Part shown: positions 1 to 9,082 of the stretch, piece by piece
Layout: each line of letters begins with the position of its first letter
Numbering within the stretch: position 1 is the first letter of the stretch
From: Microbispora bryophytorum
GTDB taxonomy: Bacteria; Actinomycetota; Actinomycetes; Streptosporangiales; Streptosporangiaceae
Reading direction: 5' to 3'
NCBI RefSeq assembly: GCF_006874465.1
Contig: NZ_VIRL01000023.1
Coordinates: 51,273 to 115,272 of the forward strand
Length of the DNA: 64,000 nt
Made by a program: the position numbers and the translations under genes
Notes under the pieces: model-generated
What the model was told of the DNA's origin: nothing
Databases searched by the model: none
What the model saw: the letters and a program-made list of their open reading frames with translations, nothing else

Positions 1-244
1 GGATGGGCACGTGGCACGCACCCCGCGCCGGCCGCTCGTGCCGTCGCTGTCCGCGCCCGGGGGCCTCGCCCTTCCAGGACCGTGCGGCGGCGGCTGACAC
101 GGCGGTTCACCTCCGTGACATCTCCGCGCGGTCCTGCGGGCGCGTGTTCTTCACCCTTTACCCATGTGGCGCATATCACAAGACTTTTCGGCGGAATGTG
201 CTTGCGAGGTGCGGCGGCGCCGGATGGCCTACGATCGGACGGCG

Positions 245-850
245 ATGTTGAACATCCTGCGCCCCGCCGTCACCCGGGTCATGACCCCGCTGGGGCGAGC
301 CCTCGCCCGCTGGGGGATCTCGCCCGACGTGATCACCACGATCGGCACACTCGGAGTGGTGGCCTCGGCCCTCGTCTTCTACCCGCTCGGGCATCTGTTC
401 GCGGGAACGCTCGTCATCACGTTCTTCGTGCTCGCCGACCTCCTGGACGGCGTGCTGGCCCGGATGACGGGCAAGGGGAGCACGTGGGGCGCCTTCCTGG
501 ACTCCACCCTCGACCGTCTCGGTGACTCCTCGATCTTCTCGGGGCTGATCCTCTACTTCGTCCTCAAGGACGAGCCTGAGATCGTCCTCGCGATCGTCGC
601 GCTCTTCTGCCTCGTCGCGGGAGCATTGGTCTCCTACGCCAAGGCCAGGGCCGAGGGCCTCGGCATGACCGCGAACGTCGGCATCGCCGAACGGGGGGAG
701 CGTCTCGTGGTCGTGCTCGTCGCGGCCGGACTGTCCGGCCTCGGCGTGCCGTACATCCTGGCGGCCGGGCTCTGGCTGCTCGCCGCGGCCAGCTCCGTCA
801 CGGTGGTCCAGCGGATGGTGCACGTCTACAGACAGGCGGTGGTCAAATGA
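245..850 (+). CDS. pgsA: CDP-alcohol phosphatidyltransferase, probable phosphatidylinositol phosphate synthase
   Basis: A 201-residue membrane protein of the CDP-alcohol phosphatidyltransferase family. In actinobacteria this enzyme joins CDP-diacylglycerol to inositol 1-phosphate, the first step towards phosphatidylinositol and its mannosides. The full family motif D-G-x2-A-R-x8-G-x3-D-x3-D is visible at residues 68-90 (D68, G69, A72, R73, G82, D86, D90), with several hydrophobic helices around it. I chose the ATG at 245 because it begins the conserved MLNILRP segment; an upstream in-frame ATG at 164 adds an Arg-rich stretch unlike the family. A -10-like TACGAT at 230-235 sits 9 bases before the ATG, so the mRNA may be leaderless. 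The stop overlaps the patA start. Substrate choice rests on the neighbours patA and pimA. Confidence 0.93.
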   Translation: MLNILRPAVTRVMTPLGRALARWGISPDVITTIGTLGVVASALVFYPLGHLFAGTLVITFFVLADLLDGVLARMTGKGSTWGAFLDSTLDRLGDSSIFSGLILYFVLKDEPEIVLAIVALFCLVAGALVSYAKARAEGLGMTANVGIAERGERLVVVLVAAGLSGLGVPYILAAGLWLLAAASSVTVVQRMVHVYRQAVVK

Positions 851-1821
851 AGGGCACGGCCGGCCCACCCCCCGGGCGGCCCCCGCGATCCGGCAGGGTG
901 CCGCTCGCCGACCGGTTGGTCGCGGCGGCGTACACCGCCGGCTGGGCCGTGGTCCGATACGTGCCGGAACGGGCGGCCGCCTGGTTCTTCCGGGTCCTCG
1001 CCGACTGGCTGTGGCTCAGGCGGGGCAAGTCCGTGCGCCGCCTGGAGGCCAACCTGGCCCGCGTCGTCGGCGGTGACCCCGGCGACCACGCCGTACGCGA
1101 GCTGAGCCGGGCCGGCATGCGCTCCTACTTCCGGTACTGGATGGAGTCGTTCCGCTTCACCGCCTACACGCGCGAGCGCATCCTCGACGGCACCCGGGCC
1201 ACCGGGGGCGAGCACATCTTCGACAACCTGGCCCGGGGCAGGGGAGTGGTGGTCGCGCTGCCCCACATGGGCAACTACGACCTCGCCGGCGCCTGGCTGG
1301 TCCACATGGGTCACCGCTTCACCACCGTCACCGAGCGGCTGAAGCCGGAGTCGCTGTTCGAGCGCTTCGCCGTCTACCGCGAGCGACTCGGCATGGAGGT
1401 GCTGCCGCTGACCGGCAGGGACGGCGGCAGCGCCATGGCGTTCGGCACGCTCGCCAGGCGGCTGCGCGCGGGCAGGCCGGTCTGCCTGCCCGCCGAGCGC
1501 GACCTGACCGCCTCCGGGGTCGAGGTCGAGTTCTTCGACGCCAGGACGCGCATGGTCGCCGGCCCCGCCGTGCTGGCGATCCAGACGGGCGCCGCACTGC
1601 TGCCCGCCGTGCTGTGGTTCGACGGCGACGGCTGGGGCATCCGCATCCACGAGGAGATCCCCGTCCCCACCGAGGGGACGCGGAAGCAGAAGACCCAGGT
1701 GATGACCCAGGCCCTGGCGGCGGTGTTCGAGAAGGGCATCGCCGAGCATCCGGAGGACTGGCACATGCTCCAGCGCCTGTGGCTCGACGACCTGGAGCCC
1801 CGCGCCGGGACCGAGTCGTGA
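847..1821 (+). CDS. patA: Phosphatidylinositol mannoside acyltransferase
   Basis: A 324-residue member of the lauroyl/myristoyl (HtrB-type) acyltransferase family. In actinobacteria next to pimA, this protein acylates a mannose of phosphatidylinositol mannosides at the inner face of the membrane. The catalytic HX4D motif is H140-MGNY-D145, and a conserved acidic site occurs near E217 in LPAERD. The N-terminus is Pro- and Arg-rich, followed by a hydrophobic segment around residues 27-57. The ATG overlaps the pgsA stop (ATGA), and the stop overlaps the pimA GTG, so the three are almost certainly one translationally coupled unit. Assignment rests on family motif plus context. Confidence 0.93.
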   Translation: MKGTAGPPPGRPPRSGRVPLADRLVAAAYTAGWAVVRYVPERAAAWFFRVLADWLWLRRGKSVRRLEANLARVVGGDPGDHAVRELSRAGMRSYFRYWMESFRFTAYTRERILDGTRATGGEHIFDNLARGRGVVVALPHMGNYDLAGAWLVHMGHRFTTVTERLKPESLFERFAVYRERLGMEVLPLTGRDGGSAMAFGTLARRLRAGRPVCLPAERDLTASGVEVEFFDARTRMVAGPAVLAIQTGAALLPAVLWFDGDGWGIRIHEEIPVPTEGTRKQKTQVMTQALAAVFEKGIAEHPEDWHMLQRLWLDDLEPRAGTES

Positions 1822-2951
1822 AGATCGGCATCGTCTGCCCCTACACCTGGGAGGTCCCCGGGGGTGTGCAGGCGCACATCAGGGACCTCGCCGAGGCGCT
1901 CATCGACGACGGGCACAAGGTGTCCGTCATCACCCCCGCGGCCGACGACGCCGAGCTGCCCGCGTACGTGACCTCGGCGGGCCGCGCCGTGCCCGTGCCG
2001 TACAACGGGTCGGTCGCCCGCCTGGCTTTCGGGTTCCTGTCGGCCAACCGGGTGCGCAGATGGATCAGGGAGGGCGGGTTCGACGTGCTGCACGTGCACG
2101 AGCCCGGCGTGCCGTCCCTCGGCGTGCTCGCCTGCTGGGTCGCCCGCGGGCCCATCGTGGCGACCTTCCACGCCTCCTACGAGCGGTCGCGGGCGATGTC
2201 GGTGGCCGCGCCGATGCTGCAGAGCGCGCTGGAGAAGATCACGGGCAGGATCGCGGTCTCCGACGCCGCCCGCAAGACGCTGGTGGAGCATCTCGGCGGC
2301 GACGCGGTGCTGATCCCGAACGGCGTCACGGTGCGCAGGTACGCCGAGGGCGAGCCGCTGCCGGGCTGGGGCCCGGACGGCAACGTGATCGGCTTCCTCG
2401 GGCGGATGGACGAGCCGCGCAAGGGCCTGGCCGTGCTGCTGGAGGCGTTCGCCCTGCTGGCCCCCGAGCGGCCCGCGCTGCGCCTGCTGATCGCCGGCCC
2501 CGGCGACCCCGACGACGTGCTCGGGCGGGTGCCCAAGCCGTACCGGGACAGGGTCGGGCTGCTCGGCTTGGTCAGCGAGGCCGACAAGGTGCGCGCCTAC
2601 CACTCCGTGGACGTCTTCTGCGCGCCCAACCTGGGCGGGGAGAGCTTCGGCATCGTGCTCACCGAGGCCATGTCGGCCGGGGCGCCGATCCTCGCCAGCG
2701 ACATCCCCGCCTTCCGTCGCGTGCTGGGCGAGGGGCAGGCGGGGGCGCTGTTCGCCACCGGGGACCCCGCCGCCCTGGCCGGGGAGGCCGCCCGGCTGCT
2801 CGACGACGCCGAGCGGCGCGCCAAGCTCTCCGACGAGGCCCGCCACGCGGTGTGGAAGTACGACTGGTCGACGGTCGCGCGGGAGGTCGTGCGCGTCTAC
2901 GAGACGGTCACCCACGCCGGCGGGGGCGTGGTGGAGGAGGCGCTGCCGTGA
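1818..2951 (+). CDS. pimA: Phosphatidylinositol alpha-mannosyltransferase
   Basis: A 377-residue GT-B fold glycosyltransferase of family GT4. It transfers the first mannose from GDP-mannose to phosphatidylinositol on the cytoplasmic side. The N-terminal KIGIVCPYTWEVPGGVQ is typical of PimA, with its glycine-rich acceptor-side loop. The GT4 donor-site signature E-x7-E appears in GGESFGIVLTEAMS. The start is the GTG at 1818, which overlaps the patA stop as GTGA; a longer frame upstream is only read-through inside patA. With pgsA and patA it completes the early phosphatidylinositol mannoside pathway. Confidence 0.95.
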   Translation: MKIGIVCPYTWEVPGGVQAHIRDLAEALIDDGHKVSVITPAADDAELPAYVTSAGRAVPVPYNGSVARLAFGFLSANRVRRWIREGGFDVLHVHEPGVPSLGVLACWVARGPIVATFHASYERSRAMSVAAPMLQSALEKITGRIAVSDAARKTLVEHLGGDAVLIPNGVTVRRYAEGEPLPGWGPDGNVIGFLGRMDEPRKGLAVLLEAFALLAPERPALRLLIAGPGDPDDVLGRVPKPYRDRVGLLGLVSEADKVRAYHSVDVFCAPNLGGESFGIVLTEAMSAGAPILASDIPAFRRVLGEGQAGALFATGDPAALAGEAARLLDDAERRAKLSDEARHAVWKYDWSTVAREVVRVYETVTHAGGGVVEEALP

Positions 2952-3009
2952 CCGTCGACACTGGCGCGGCCGGGCCCTGCGGCCCGGCGCCGCACGGGGA
3001 GGTGCCTGC

Positions 3010-3549
3010 GTGACCACGACCCTGATCCTCGTGGCCGCCGTGGTCGTCGTGCTGTTCGCCGTCTACGTCTCCTGGCGGGCCGGGCGGCTCGACCGTCTCC
3101 ACATCCGCCTGGAGACCGCGCAGGCCGCGCTCGACGCCGCGCTGCTGCGCCGCGCCGCGGTCTGCCTTGAGCTCGCCGGCTCGCGCATCCTCGACCCCGC
3201 CACCTCGCTGGTGCTCGCCGCGGCCGCCCACGAGGCCCGTACGGCGGGGCCGGACGAGCGCGAGCACGCAGAGAGCGACCTGTCGAGGACGCTGCGGGCG
3301 GTGGTCGGCCAGGAGCGGTTCCGGGAGAAGCTGGCCGAGCATCCCGCGGGGGCGGCGCTGCTGGAGGAGCTGGACACGGCCGTCGCCAAGGTCGGCTACT
3401 CGCGCCGGTTCTACAACAACGCCGCCGGCGTCACCCGTACGGCGCAGCGGCGCTGGCTGGCCCGGTCGCTGCGCCTGGCCGGGCACACCGATCCGCCCCG
3501 CTTCTTCGACATCGACGACGAACCACCCGAATCCCTCGCTACTGGATAG
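3010..3549 (+). CDS. LemA-like single-pass membrane protein
   Basis: A 179-residue protein with one N-terminal membrane helix (about residues 3-22), followed by a helical, Ala- and Leu-rich body. The RFYNNAAGVTR segment near residue 137 resembles the FYN-containing core of LemA proteins, but similarity elsewhere is only general. The GTG at 3010 follows GAGGTG, and the gene lies 58 bases after pimA in the same direction, so it is probably the last gene of the mannoside operon. Molecular function is unknown. LemA assignment is from pattern recognition and is moderate. Confidence 0.75.
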   Translation: MTTTLILVAAVVVVLFAVYVSWRAGRLDRLHIRLETAQAALDAALLRRAAVCLELAGSRILDPATSLVLAAAAHEARTAGPDEREHAESDLSRTLRAVVGQERFREKLAEHPAGAALLEELDTAVAKVGYSRRFYNNAAGVTRTAQRRWLARSLRLAGHTDPPRFFDIDDEPPESLATG

Positions 3550-3685
3550 TCACCTTTTGTCGGGCATTACGGTCTGATCCCGGTAAGCTCATCGCGTTTC
3601 ATCGCCATGCTGATCAACGGGTCCGCGTGGGCCAGGTTCGTCGTGCCTGGCGGCGGGGGGCTCTCCACCGGGAGGAGCGGGTACG

Positions 3686-4687
3686 GTGCGGGCAGGGATC
3701 GGCTTCACGCTGGCCATGGCGGTCATCCTGACCGGAACCGCGTGCTCGGGCGGTGACAAGCCTGCCGCCCAGTCTCAGGACGCGAGCCCGCTGGCGTCCC
3801 CCTCGCCGACGCCGCCTCCCGAGCATCCGTTCACGGGCCGCCCCGTCGCCGCCCGCAGACCGGTCCTCGCCGTGAAGATCGAGAATACCCACGCGGGCAA
3901 GCCGCAGATGGGTCTGCGCAGCGCCGACGTCGTCTTCGTCGAGCAGGTCGAAGGCGGACTCACCCGGCTCATGGCGATCTTCTCCTCGAAGCTGCCCGCC
4001 CAGGTGGGGCCGGTCCGCAGCGCCCGCATCTCCGACCTGCACATCCTCCCCATGTTCGGCAAGCCCGCCCTGGCCTACTCCGGCGTGCAGACGAAGATGA
4101 TCCCCTACGTCCAGAAGGCCTCGCTGTTCGACGTGTCCGACAGCCGGGTCCCCGGCGCCTACACCCGCGCCGCCGGGCGGGTCGCGCCGTACAACCTGGT
4201 CGGCAGCCCAAGGAAGCTGCTGGCCAAGGCGCCGCAGGCGAGCAAGGCGGACGACATCGGCTTCGTCTTCTCCGACGAACCGCCGGCCGGGGGCACGCCG
4301 CAGAAGAGCGTCAGCGTCCGCTATCCCGCGGCCCGCTTCACGTTCGCCTGGTCGGCCGCCCAGAAGCGCTGGCTGGTGACGCAGGACGGTGAGAAGGACA
4401 TGGCGGCGGAGGGCGGCCAGCAGGGTGCCCCGACGATCGTCATCCAGTGGGTGAAGACCGATCGCTCGGAGTTCCACGACTTCACCGGCAGCTACACGCC
4501 GCTCGTGCACACGGTGGGCAAGGGCACCGGCGTCGTGCTCAGGGACGGCCAGGCCTACCGGGTGAAGTGGTCGCGCCCCTCGGAGAAGAAGGGCACCACC
4601 TACACCATGGCCGACGGCACGCCCATGCCGTTCGCGCGCGGCCAGGTCTGGGTCGTGCTCGCCTCGCGCAAGCCCGTCGCGCCGTGA
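3686..4687 (+). CDS. DUF3048 domain lipoprotein (YerB-like)
   Basis: A 333-residue exported protein. A signal segment ends in ILTGTAC, a lipobox-like site with Cys about residue 20 and Gly at -3, so lipidation is likely but the site is not ideal. A Pro/Ser-rich linker follows, then the DUF3048 pair of domains as in Bacillus YerB. Family blocks visible are the VKIENTHAGKPQMGL region and VEQVEGGLTRLMAIF, and RPSEKKGTTYTMADGTPM near the C-terminus. The GTG at 3686 is preceded by GGGAGGAGCGG. A -10-like TAAGCT lies near 3587. The biochemical role of the family is not established. Confidence 0.9.
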   Translation: MRAGIGFTLAMAVILTGTACSGGDKPAAQSQDASPLASPSPTPPPEHPFTGRPVAARRPVLAVKIENTHAGKPQMGLRSADVVFVEQVEGGLTRLMAIFSSKLPAQVGPVRSARISDLHILPMFGKPALAYSGVQTKMIPYVQKASLFDVSDSRVPGAYTRAAGRVAPYNLVGSPRKLLAKAPQASKADDIGFVFSDEPPAGGTPQKSVSVRYPAARFTFAWSAAQKRWLVTQDGEKDMAAEGGQQGAPTIVIQWVKTDRSEFHDFTGSYTPLVHTVGKGTGVVLRDGQAYRVKWSRPSEKKGTTYTMADGTPMPFARGQVWVVLASRKPVAP

Positions 4688-4794
4688 CGGACAAACAGCG
4701 TGATCGACTCTGACATAAGGGCGCGTCGGGTGCGGGATCGGCCAGCGCCTACCATGGAGGGGAATCCGTAGGCCCGCCGTCGTGAGGTAGCACC

Positions 4795-5709
4795 GTGTCC
4801 AGCAGCACCCCCGAAGTCAACGAGACCACCGCCGTCGGCACCGCCCGCGTGAAGCGCGGCATGGCCGAGATGCTCAAGGGCGGTGTCATCATGGACGTCG
4901 TCACCCCGGAGCAGGCGAAGATCGCCGAGGACGCCGGAGCCGTCGCGGTCATGGCGCTGGAGCGTGTCCCCGCCGACATCCGCGCCCAGGGCGGCGTGTC
5001 CCGAATGAGCGATCCCGACATGATCGACGGCATCATCGAGGCCGTCTCGATCCCGGTGATGGCCAAGGCCAGGATCGGCCACTTCGTCGAGGCCCGGGTG
5101 CTCCAGGCGCTGGGGGTCGACTACATCGACGAGTCCGAGGTCCTCACCCCGGCCGACTACGCCAACCACATCGACAAGTGGCAGTTCACCGTCCCCTTCG
5201 TGTGCGGGGCCACCAACCTCGGCGAGGCGCTGCGCCGCATCACCGAGGGCGCCGCGATGATCCGCTCCAAGGGTGAGGCCGGCACCGGCGACGTCTCCAA
5301 CGCCACCACCCACATGCGCAAGATCCGGGGCGAGCTCAAGCGCCTCACCTCGCTGCCCGAGGACGAGCTGTTCGTCGCCGCCAAGGAACTGCAGGCGCCG
5401 TACGAGCTGGTGGCCGAGGTCGCCAAGACCGGCAAGCTGCCGGTGGTGCTGTTCACCGCGGGCGGCATCGCCACCCCGGCCGACGCCGCGATGATGATGC
5501 AGCTCGGCGCCGAGGGCGTGTTCGTCGGCTCGGGCATCTTCAAGTCCGGCGACCCCGCCAAGCGCGCCGCCGCCATCGTCAAGGCCACCACGTTCCACGA
5601 CGACCCCGACGTGATCGCCAAGGTCTCGCGCGGCCTGGGCGAGGCGATGGTCGGCATCAACGTCGACGACATCCCGGCGCCGCACCGCCTCGCCGAGCGC
5701 GGCTGGTAG
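4795..5709 (+). CDS. pdxS: Pyridoxal 5'-phosphate synthase, PdxS subunit
   Basis: A 304-residue (beta/alpha)8-barrel that makes pyridoxal phosphate from ribose 5-phosphate, glyceraldehyde 3-phosphate and ammonia supplied by PdxT. Conserved family blocks include [32 protein letters not shown] with the Schiff-base lysine region, and the phosphate loop [12 protein letters not shown]. The length is normal. The GTG at 4795 follows GAGGTAG. A -10-like TACCAT lies about 40 bases upstream. In many bacteria pdxT follows directly; here a MarR gene intervenes. Confidence 0.97.
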   Translation: MSSSTPEVNETTAVGTARVKRGMAEMLKGGVIMDVVTPEQAKIAEDAGAVAVMALERVPADIRAQGGVSRMSDPDMIDGIIEAVSIPVMAKARIGHFVEARVLQALGVDYIDESEVLTPADYANHIDKWQFTVPFVCGATNLGEALRRITEGAAMIRSKGEAGTGDVSNATTHMRKIRGELKRLTSLPEDELFVAAKELQAPYELVAEVAKTGKLPVVLFTAGGIATPADAAMMMQLGAEGVFVGSGIFKSGDPAKRAAAIVKATTFHDDPDVIAKVSRGLGEAMVGINVDDIPAPHRLAERGW

Positions 5710-5732
5710 ACGTCCCCGGAGGCCACGGGGCG

Positions 5733-5763
5733 GACGCCCGGCTGGACATCCCAGCCGGGCGTC
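5733..5763 (+). terminator. Hairpin terminator after pdxS
   Basis: A perfect 13-bp stem (5733-5745 with 5751-5763) and a 5-base loop, 23 bases after the pdxS stop. There is no clean U-run, as is common in high-GC actinobacteria. It separates pdxS from the MarR gene, which has its own -10 element. Confidence 0.65.
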
Positions 5764-5797
5764 TCGCTGTCCGCGGCCACCGTTATGGTGACCTGCT

Positions 5798-6223
5798 ATG
5801 ACGACCGACGACACCGGACGGCTCGCCGAGAACCTGTCACGCGAGCTGCGCCACATCGTGATGCTGCTGCGCCGCACGACGGCGGGGCAGCCGGTCACCG
5901 TCCAGCAGTACTCCGTGCTCGGCTCCCTGGAGAACGGCGCGTGCCGGATGACCGAGCTGGCCGAGGAGCACGGCGTGCAGCTGCCGACGATGAGCGTGCA
6001 GGTCAACCGCCTGGAGGAGGCCGGTCTCGTCGCGCGGGGCACCGACGCCTCCGACGCGCGGGTGCGCACGGTCGAGCTGACGGGTGAGGGCCGCGACCGC
6101 CTCCGGGCCGTACGGCGGGCCAGGATCGCCTACCTGTCCGGCCGGCTGGGCGCGCTGACCCCCGAGGAGCGCGCGGACATCGCCCGCGCCCTGCCCGCCC
6201 TGGCCAAGCTGGGCCGCTCCTGA
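5798..6223 (+). CDS. MarR-family transcriptional regulator
   Basis: A 141-residue winged-helix regulator. The MarR core is visible as YSVLGSLE, then [31 protein letters not shown] as recognition helix and approach, and the wing segment [16 protein letters not shown]. The ATG at 5798 has no convincing ribosome site; TATGGT at 5784-5789 lies 8 bases before it, which suggests a leaderless transcript. It sits between pdxS and pdxT, separated from pdxS by a hairpin and from the pdxT start by 65 bases. Whether it controls vitamin B6 synthesis is not shown. The ligand is unknown. Confidence 0.9.
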   Translation: MTTDDTGRLAENLSRELRHIVMLLRRTTAGQPVTVQQYSVLGSLENGACRMTELAEEHGVQLPTMSVQVNRLEEAGLVARGTDASDARVRTVELTGEGRDRLRAVRRARIAYLSGRLGALTPEERADIARALPALAKLGRS

Positions 6224-6288
6224 TCCGTCGTTTGGGGCGCGCAGGACCGTGGCCATACCCTGAACGGGGTCACACAGGAAGGGAAACC

Positions 6289-6879
6289 GTGACGTCCGCA
6301 CCCAAGATCGGCGTGCTCGCCCTGCAGGGCGACGTGCGCGAGCACATTCGGGCTCTGGAGGAGTCGGGCGCGTCCGCCACGCCGGTGCGCAGGCAGGAGG
6401 AGCTCGCCGCGGTCGACGCGCTGGTCGTCCCGGGCGGGGAGTCGACCACGATGTGGAAGCTCGCCTCCACCTTCGAGCTGCTCGAACCGCTGCGGCTGCG
6501 GATCAAGGAGGGCATGCCCGCCTACGGCTCGTGCGCCGGGATGATCATGCTGGCCGACCGGATCGAGGGCGGCATCGAGGGCCAGGAGACGCTGGGCGGC
6601 ATCGACATGGCGGTCCGGCGCAACGCGTTCGGCCGCCAGGTCGACTCGTTCGAGGCCGATCTCGACTTCGCCGGGCGCGGGACGATCAGGGCCGTCTTCA
6701 TCCGAGCGCCCTGGGTCGAGTCGGTGGGGCCCGACGTGGAGGTGCTGGGCCGCACCGAAGCTGGGGATAGGATCGTCGCGGTCCGACAGGGACCGTTGCT
6801 CGCGACGTCCTTCCACCCGGAGTTGACCGGCGACGCGCGAGTGCACTCGTATTTTGTCGAGATGGTGAGGGAGCTCTAG
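6289..6879 (+). CDS. pdxT: Pyridoxal 5'-phosphate synthase glutaminase, PdxT subunit
   Basis: A 196-residue class I glutamine amidotransferase that hydrolyses glutamine and passes ammonia to PdxS. The oxyanion strand GGESTTMW is at 49-56, the nucleophile is C82 in YGSCAGM, and the catalytic pair is H176 and E178 in SFHPE. I place the start at the GTG at 6289, preceded by GGAAGGG and beginning the conserved [14 protein letters not shown]; a frame open upstream to 6232 has no support. The yebC-like gene begins 3 bases after the stop, so the two are likely cotranscribed. Confidence 0.96.
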   Translation: MTSAPKIGVLALQGDVREHIRALEESGASATPVRRQEELAAVDALVVPGGESTTMWKLASTFELLEPLRLRIKEGMPAYGSCAGMIMLADRIEGGIEGQETLGGIDMAVRRNAFGRQVDSFEADLDFAGRGTIRAVFIRAPWVESVGPDVEVLGRTEAGDRIVAVRQGPLLATSFHPELTGDARVHSYFVEMVREL

Positions 6880-6882
6880 GCG

Positions 6883-7635
6883 ATGTCCGGCCACTCCAAA
6901 TGGGCGACGACGAAGCACAAGAAGGCGGCGCTGGACTCCAAGCGCGGCAAGCTTTTCGCCAAGCTCATCAAGAACATCGAGGTCGCGGCCAGGACCGGCG
7001 GGCCCGACCCGGACGGCAACCCCACGCTGTTCGACGCCATCACCAAGGCCAGGAAGAACTCGGTCCCGATCGACAACATCGAGCGGGCCCGCAAGCGCGG
7101 CGGCGGCCTCGAGGCCGGCGGCGCCGACTGGCAGACGATCATGTACGAGGGCTACGCCCCCGGCGGCGTCGCGGTCCTCATCGAGTGTCTCACCGACAAC
7201 CGCAACCGTGCGGCGTCCGAGGTGCGCGTGGCGCTGACCCGCAACGGCGGCTCGCTCGCCGACCCCGGCTCGGTGTCGTACATGTTCAACCGCAAGGGCG
7301 TCGTGATCGTCCCCAAGGGGTCGCTGACCGAGGACGACGTGCTCATGGCCGTCCTCGACGCGGGGGCCGAGGAGGTCAACGACCTCGGCGAGAGCTTCGA
7401 GGTGGTCTGTGAGGCCTCCGACCTCATCCCGGTGCGTAAGGCGCTGCAGGACGCCGACGTCGACTACGAGTCGGCCGAGATGAGCTTCGTCCCGACGCTC
7501 AACGTCCCGCTGGACGAGGACGGCGCCCGCAAGATCTTCAAGCTCATCGACGCGCTTGAGGACAGCGACGACGTCCAGAACGTCTGGGCGAACTTCGACG
7601 TGAGCGACGAGGTCATGGAGAAGGTCGAGGCCTGA
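6883..7635 (+). CDS. YebC/PmpR-family protein
   Basis: A 250-residue protein of the YebC/TACO1 family. The family start [20 protein letters not shown] and the [20 protein letters not shown] block are intact, and the length is typical. Members are described as transcriptional regulators or as ribosome-associated factors that help translate difficult stretches; which applies here is unknown. In many actinobacteria it lies between pdxT and ruvC, as it does here apart from the inserted acetyltransferase. Confidence 0.95.
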   Translation: MSGHSKWATTKHKKAALDSKRGKLFAKLIKNIEVAARTGGPDPDGNPTLFDAITKARKNSVPIDNIERARKRGGGLEAGGADWQTIMYEGYAPGGVAVLIECLTDNRNRAASEVRVALTRNGGSLADPGSVSYMFNRKGVVIVPKGSLTEDDVLMAVLDAGAEEVNDLGESFEVVCEASDLIPVRKALQDADVDYESAEMSFVPTLNVPLDEDGARKIFKLIDALEDSDDVQNVWANFDVSDEVMEKVEA

Positions 7636-7648
7636 CGCCGGAGGCGGT

Positions 7649-7744
7649 CACGGGCCCTTGGCCCCAAGTCGGCACGGGCCCCTGGCCCCGCGTGGGCGCA
7701 GGCCCTTGGTCCGAGACGGGCACGGGCCCCTGGCCCCAGTGGGC
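7649..7744 (+). repeat. Four-unit 24-bp degenerate tandem repeat
   Basis: Units at 7649-7672, 7673-7696, 7697-7720 and 7721-7744 share the core CACGGGCCCYTGGCCCC. The third unit is the most divergent. The array fills the gap between the YebC-family gene and the acetyltransferase promoter. Each unit carries GGGCCC and GGCC self-complementary steps, so the RNA could fold into serial hairpins and help terminate transcription; that role is inference. Confidence 0.75.
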
Positions 7745-7800
7745 GAGGGGGCGGAAAACCGGTGGCAGAGGCCGCCGGGCCCCGCATAGCTTGGCCGGTT

Positions 7801-8988
7801 GTGGAGATCCGTCATATCGCGAGCGACGACCTGGACGCCGTCCTCGACAACCGCAGGCGCGCCTTCGGCCCGCTGTCCGGCGGCGGCGCCGAGACCTGGC
7901 GCAAGCTCGTCTCCCCGATGCTGCCCGAGGGCCGTTACCTGGGCGCCTTCGACGGTCCCCGCCTCGTCGGCGCGGCCAGGATCAACCCGTACGTCCAGTG
8001 GTGGCACGGCCGTCCCCTGTCCATGGGCGGCGTTGCGGGCGTGACGGTGTCGCCGGAGGACCGGGGCAGGGGGGTGGGCCGGGCGCTCACGCGTGCGGCC
8101 GTCGAGCGCTGCGCGGAGCTCGGCCACGCGGTCTCCGCGCTCTATCCGGCCACCACGCCGGTGTACCGCAGCGCGGGCTACGAGCACGCGGGCGTGCTCC
8201 AGCGGATCACCGTGCCCGCCGAGGCGCTGCGCACGCTGGGTGGCCCCGGCGGCGCCTCCGGGGCGGCGGCCGCGGCAGCGGTCAAGCTGCGCCGTATGGG
8301 CCCCGCCGACGCGGCCGAGCTCGTGGCCCTGATCGGCAGGGTGTACGCCGCCACCCGCGCGAGCGGGCCGCTGTGCCTCGACGAGCGGACCTGGCGGCTG
8401 TGGCTGGAGGACGACGACGACTTCTGCTACCTGGCCGAGGACGGGTTCGTCGTCTATCGGTGGAGCGATGGGGACATCGAGGTCGACAACCTGCTGGCGG
8501 GCTCGGAGGCGACGGCCAGGGCCCTGTGGTCGATCGTCGGCAGCGCTTCGACCGTCGCGAAGTCGGTGACCGCCTGCGCCGACCCCGCCGATCCGGTGCT
8601 TTGGATGCTGCGGGAGCGGTCGAAGGACGAGGTCACCCAGACCCGGTGGATGTTCCGGCTGATCGACCTGCCCGCCGCGGTCGGGGGGCGCGGCTTCCCC
8701 GCCGGGGTCCGCGTCGAGACCCCCGTCGAGGTGACCGACTCCCTGCGCCCGGGTAACGCGGGCGCCTGGGTGCTGCGGGTGGACGGCGGCGCCGGCTCAG
8801 TGACGCGGCGCGACGCGCCCGCCGGGGACGCGACGAGGCTCACGATCGGCGGGATGTCCGCGCTGTTCGCCGGCGTGCCCACGGCCACGCTCCGCCGTTC
8901 CGGCCTGCTGAGCGGCGGCTCTCCCGACGCCGACGACGCGTTGGACGCCGCGTTCGGCTGCGCCGCGTACATGATTGATTACTTCTGA
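7801..8988 (+). CDS. Eis-like GNAT N-acetyltransferase
   Basis: A 395-residue protein with the Eis layout: an N-terminal GNAT domain with the acetyl-CoA segment VTVSPEDRGRGVGRALTRAAVE, a second GNAT-like domain, and a C-terminal SCP2-like region. The chain ends in YMIDYF; in the Eis family the C-terminal carboxylate takes part in catalysis. Eis enzymes acetylate amines such as aminoglycosides or lysines; the substrate here is unknown. The start is the GTG at 7801. TAGCTT at 7787-7792 lies 8 bases upstream and there is no ribosome site, so the transcript is probably leaderless. Confidence 0.88.
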   Translation: MEIRHIASDDLDAVLDNRRRAFGPLSGGGAETWRKLVSPMLPEGRYLGAFDGPRLVGAARINPYVQWWHGRPLSMGGVAGVTVSPEDRGRGVGRALTRAAVERCAELGHAVSALYPATTPVYRSAGYEHAGVLQRITVPAEALRTLGGPGGASGAAAAAAVKLRRMGPADAAELVALIGRVYAATRASGPLCLDERTWRLWLEDDDDFCYLAEDGFVVYRWSDGDIEVDNLLAGSEATARALWSIVGSASTVAKSVTACADPADPVLWMLRERSKDEVTQTRWMFRLIDLPAAVGGRGFPAGVRVETPVEVTDSLRPGNAGAWVLRVDGGAGSVTRRDAPAGDATRLTIGGMSALFAGVPTATLRRSGLLSGGSPDADDALDAAFGCAAYMIDYF

Positions 8989-9082
8989 CGCGCCCGCGCG
9001 GCCGCTGATCGCGATAGAGTGACCGGCCGAACAGATGTTCGGTCGGCGGCGGCCCCGCCGCCGGGATCAGGGAGGCGTGCCG

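Noticed and set aside
1..244. Possible 3' end of an upstream gene before pgsA
   Set aside because: Frame 2 is open from the edge to a stop at 95-97, but the residues show no family features; other frames are also open. Not enough to call.
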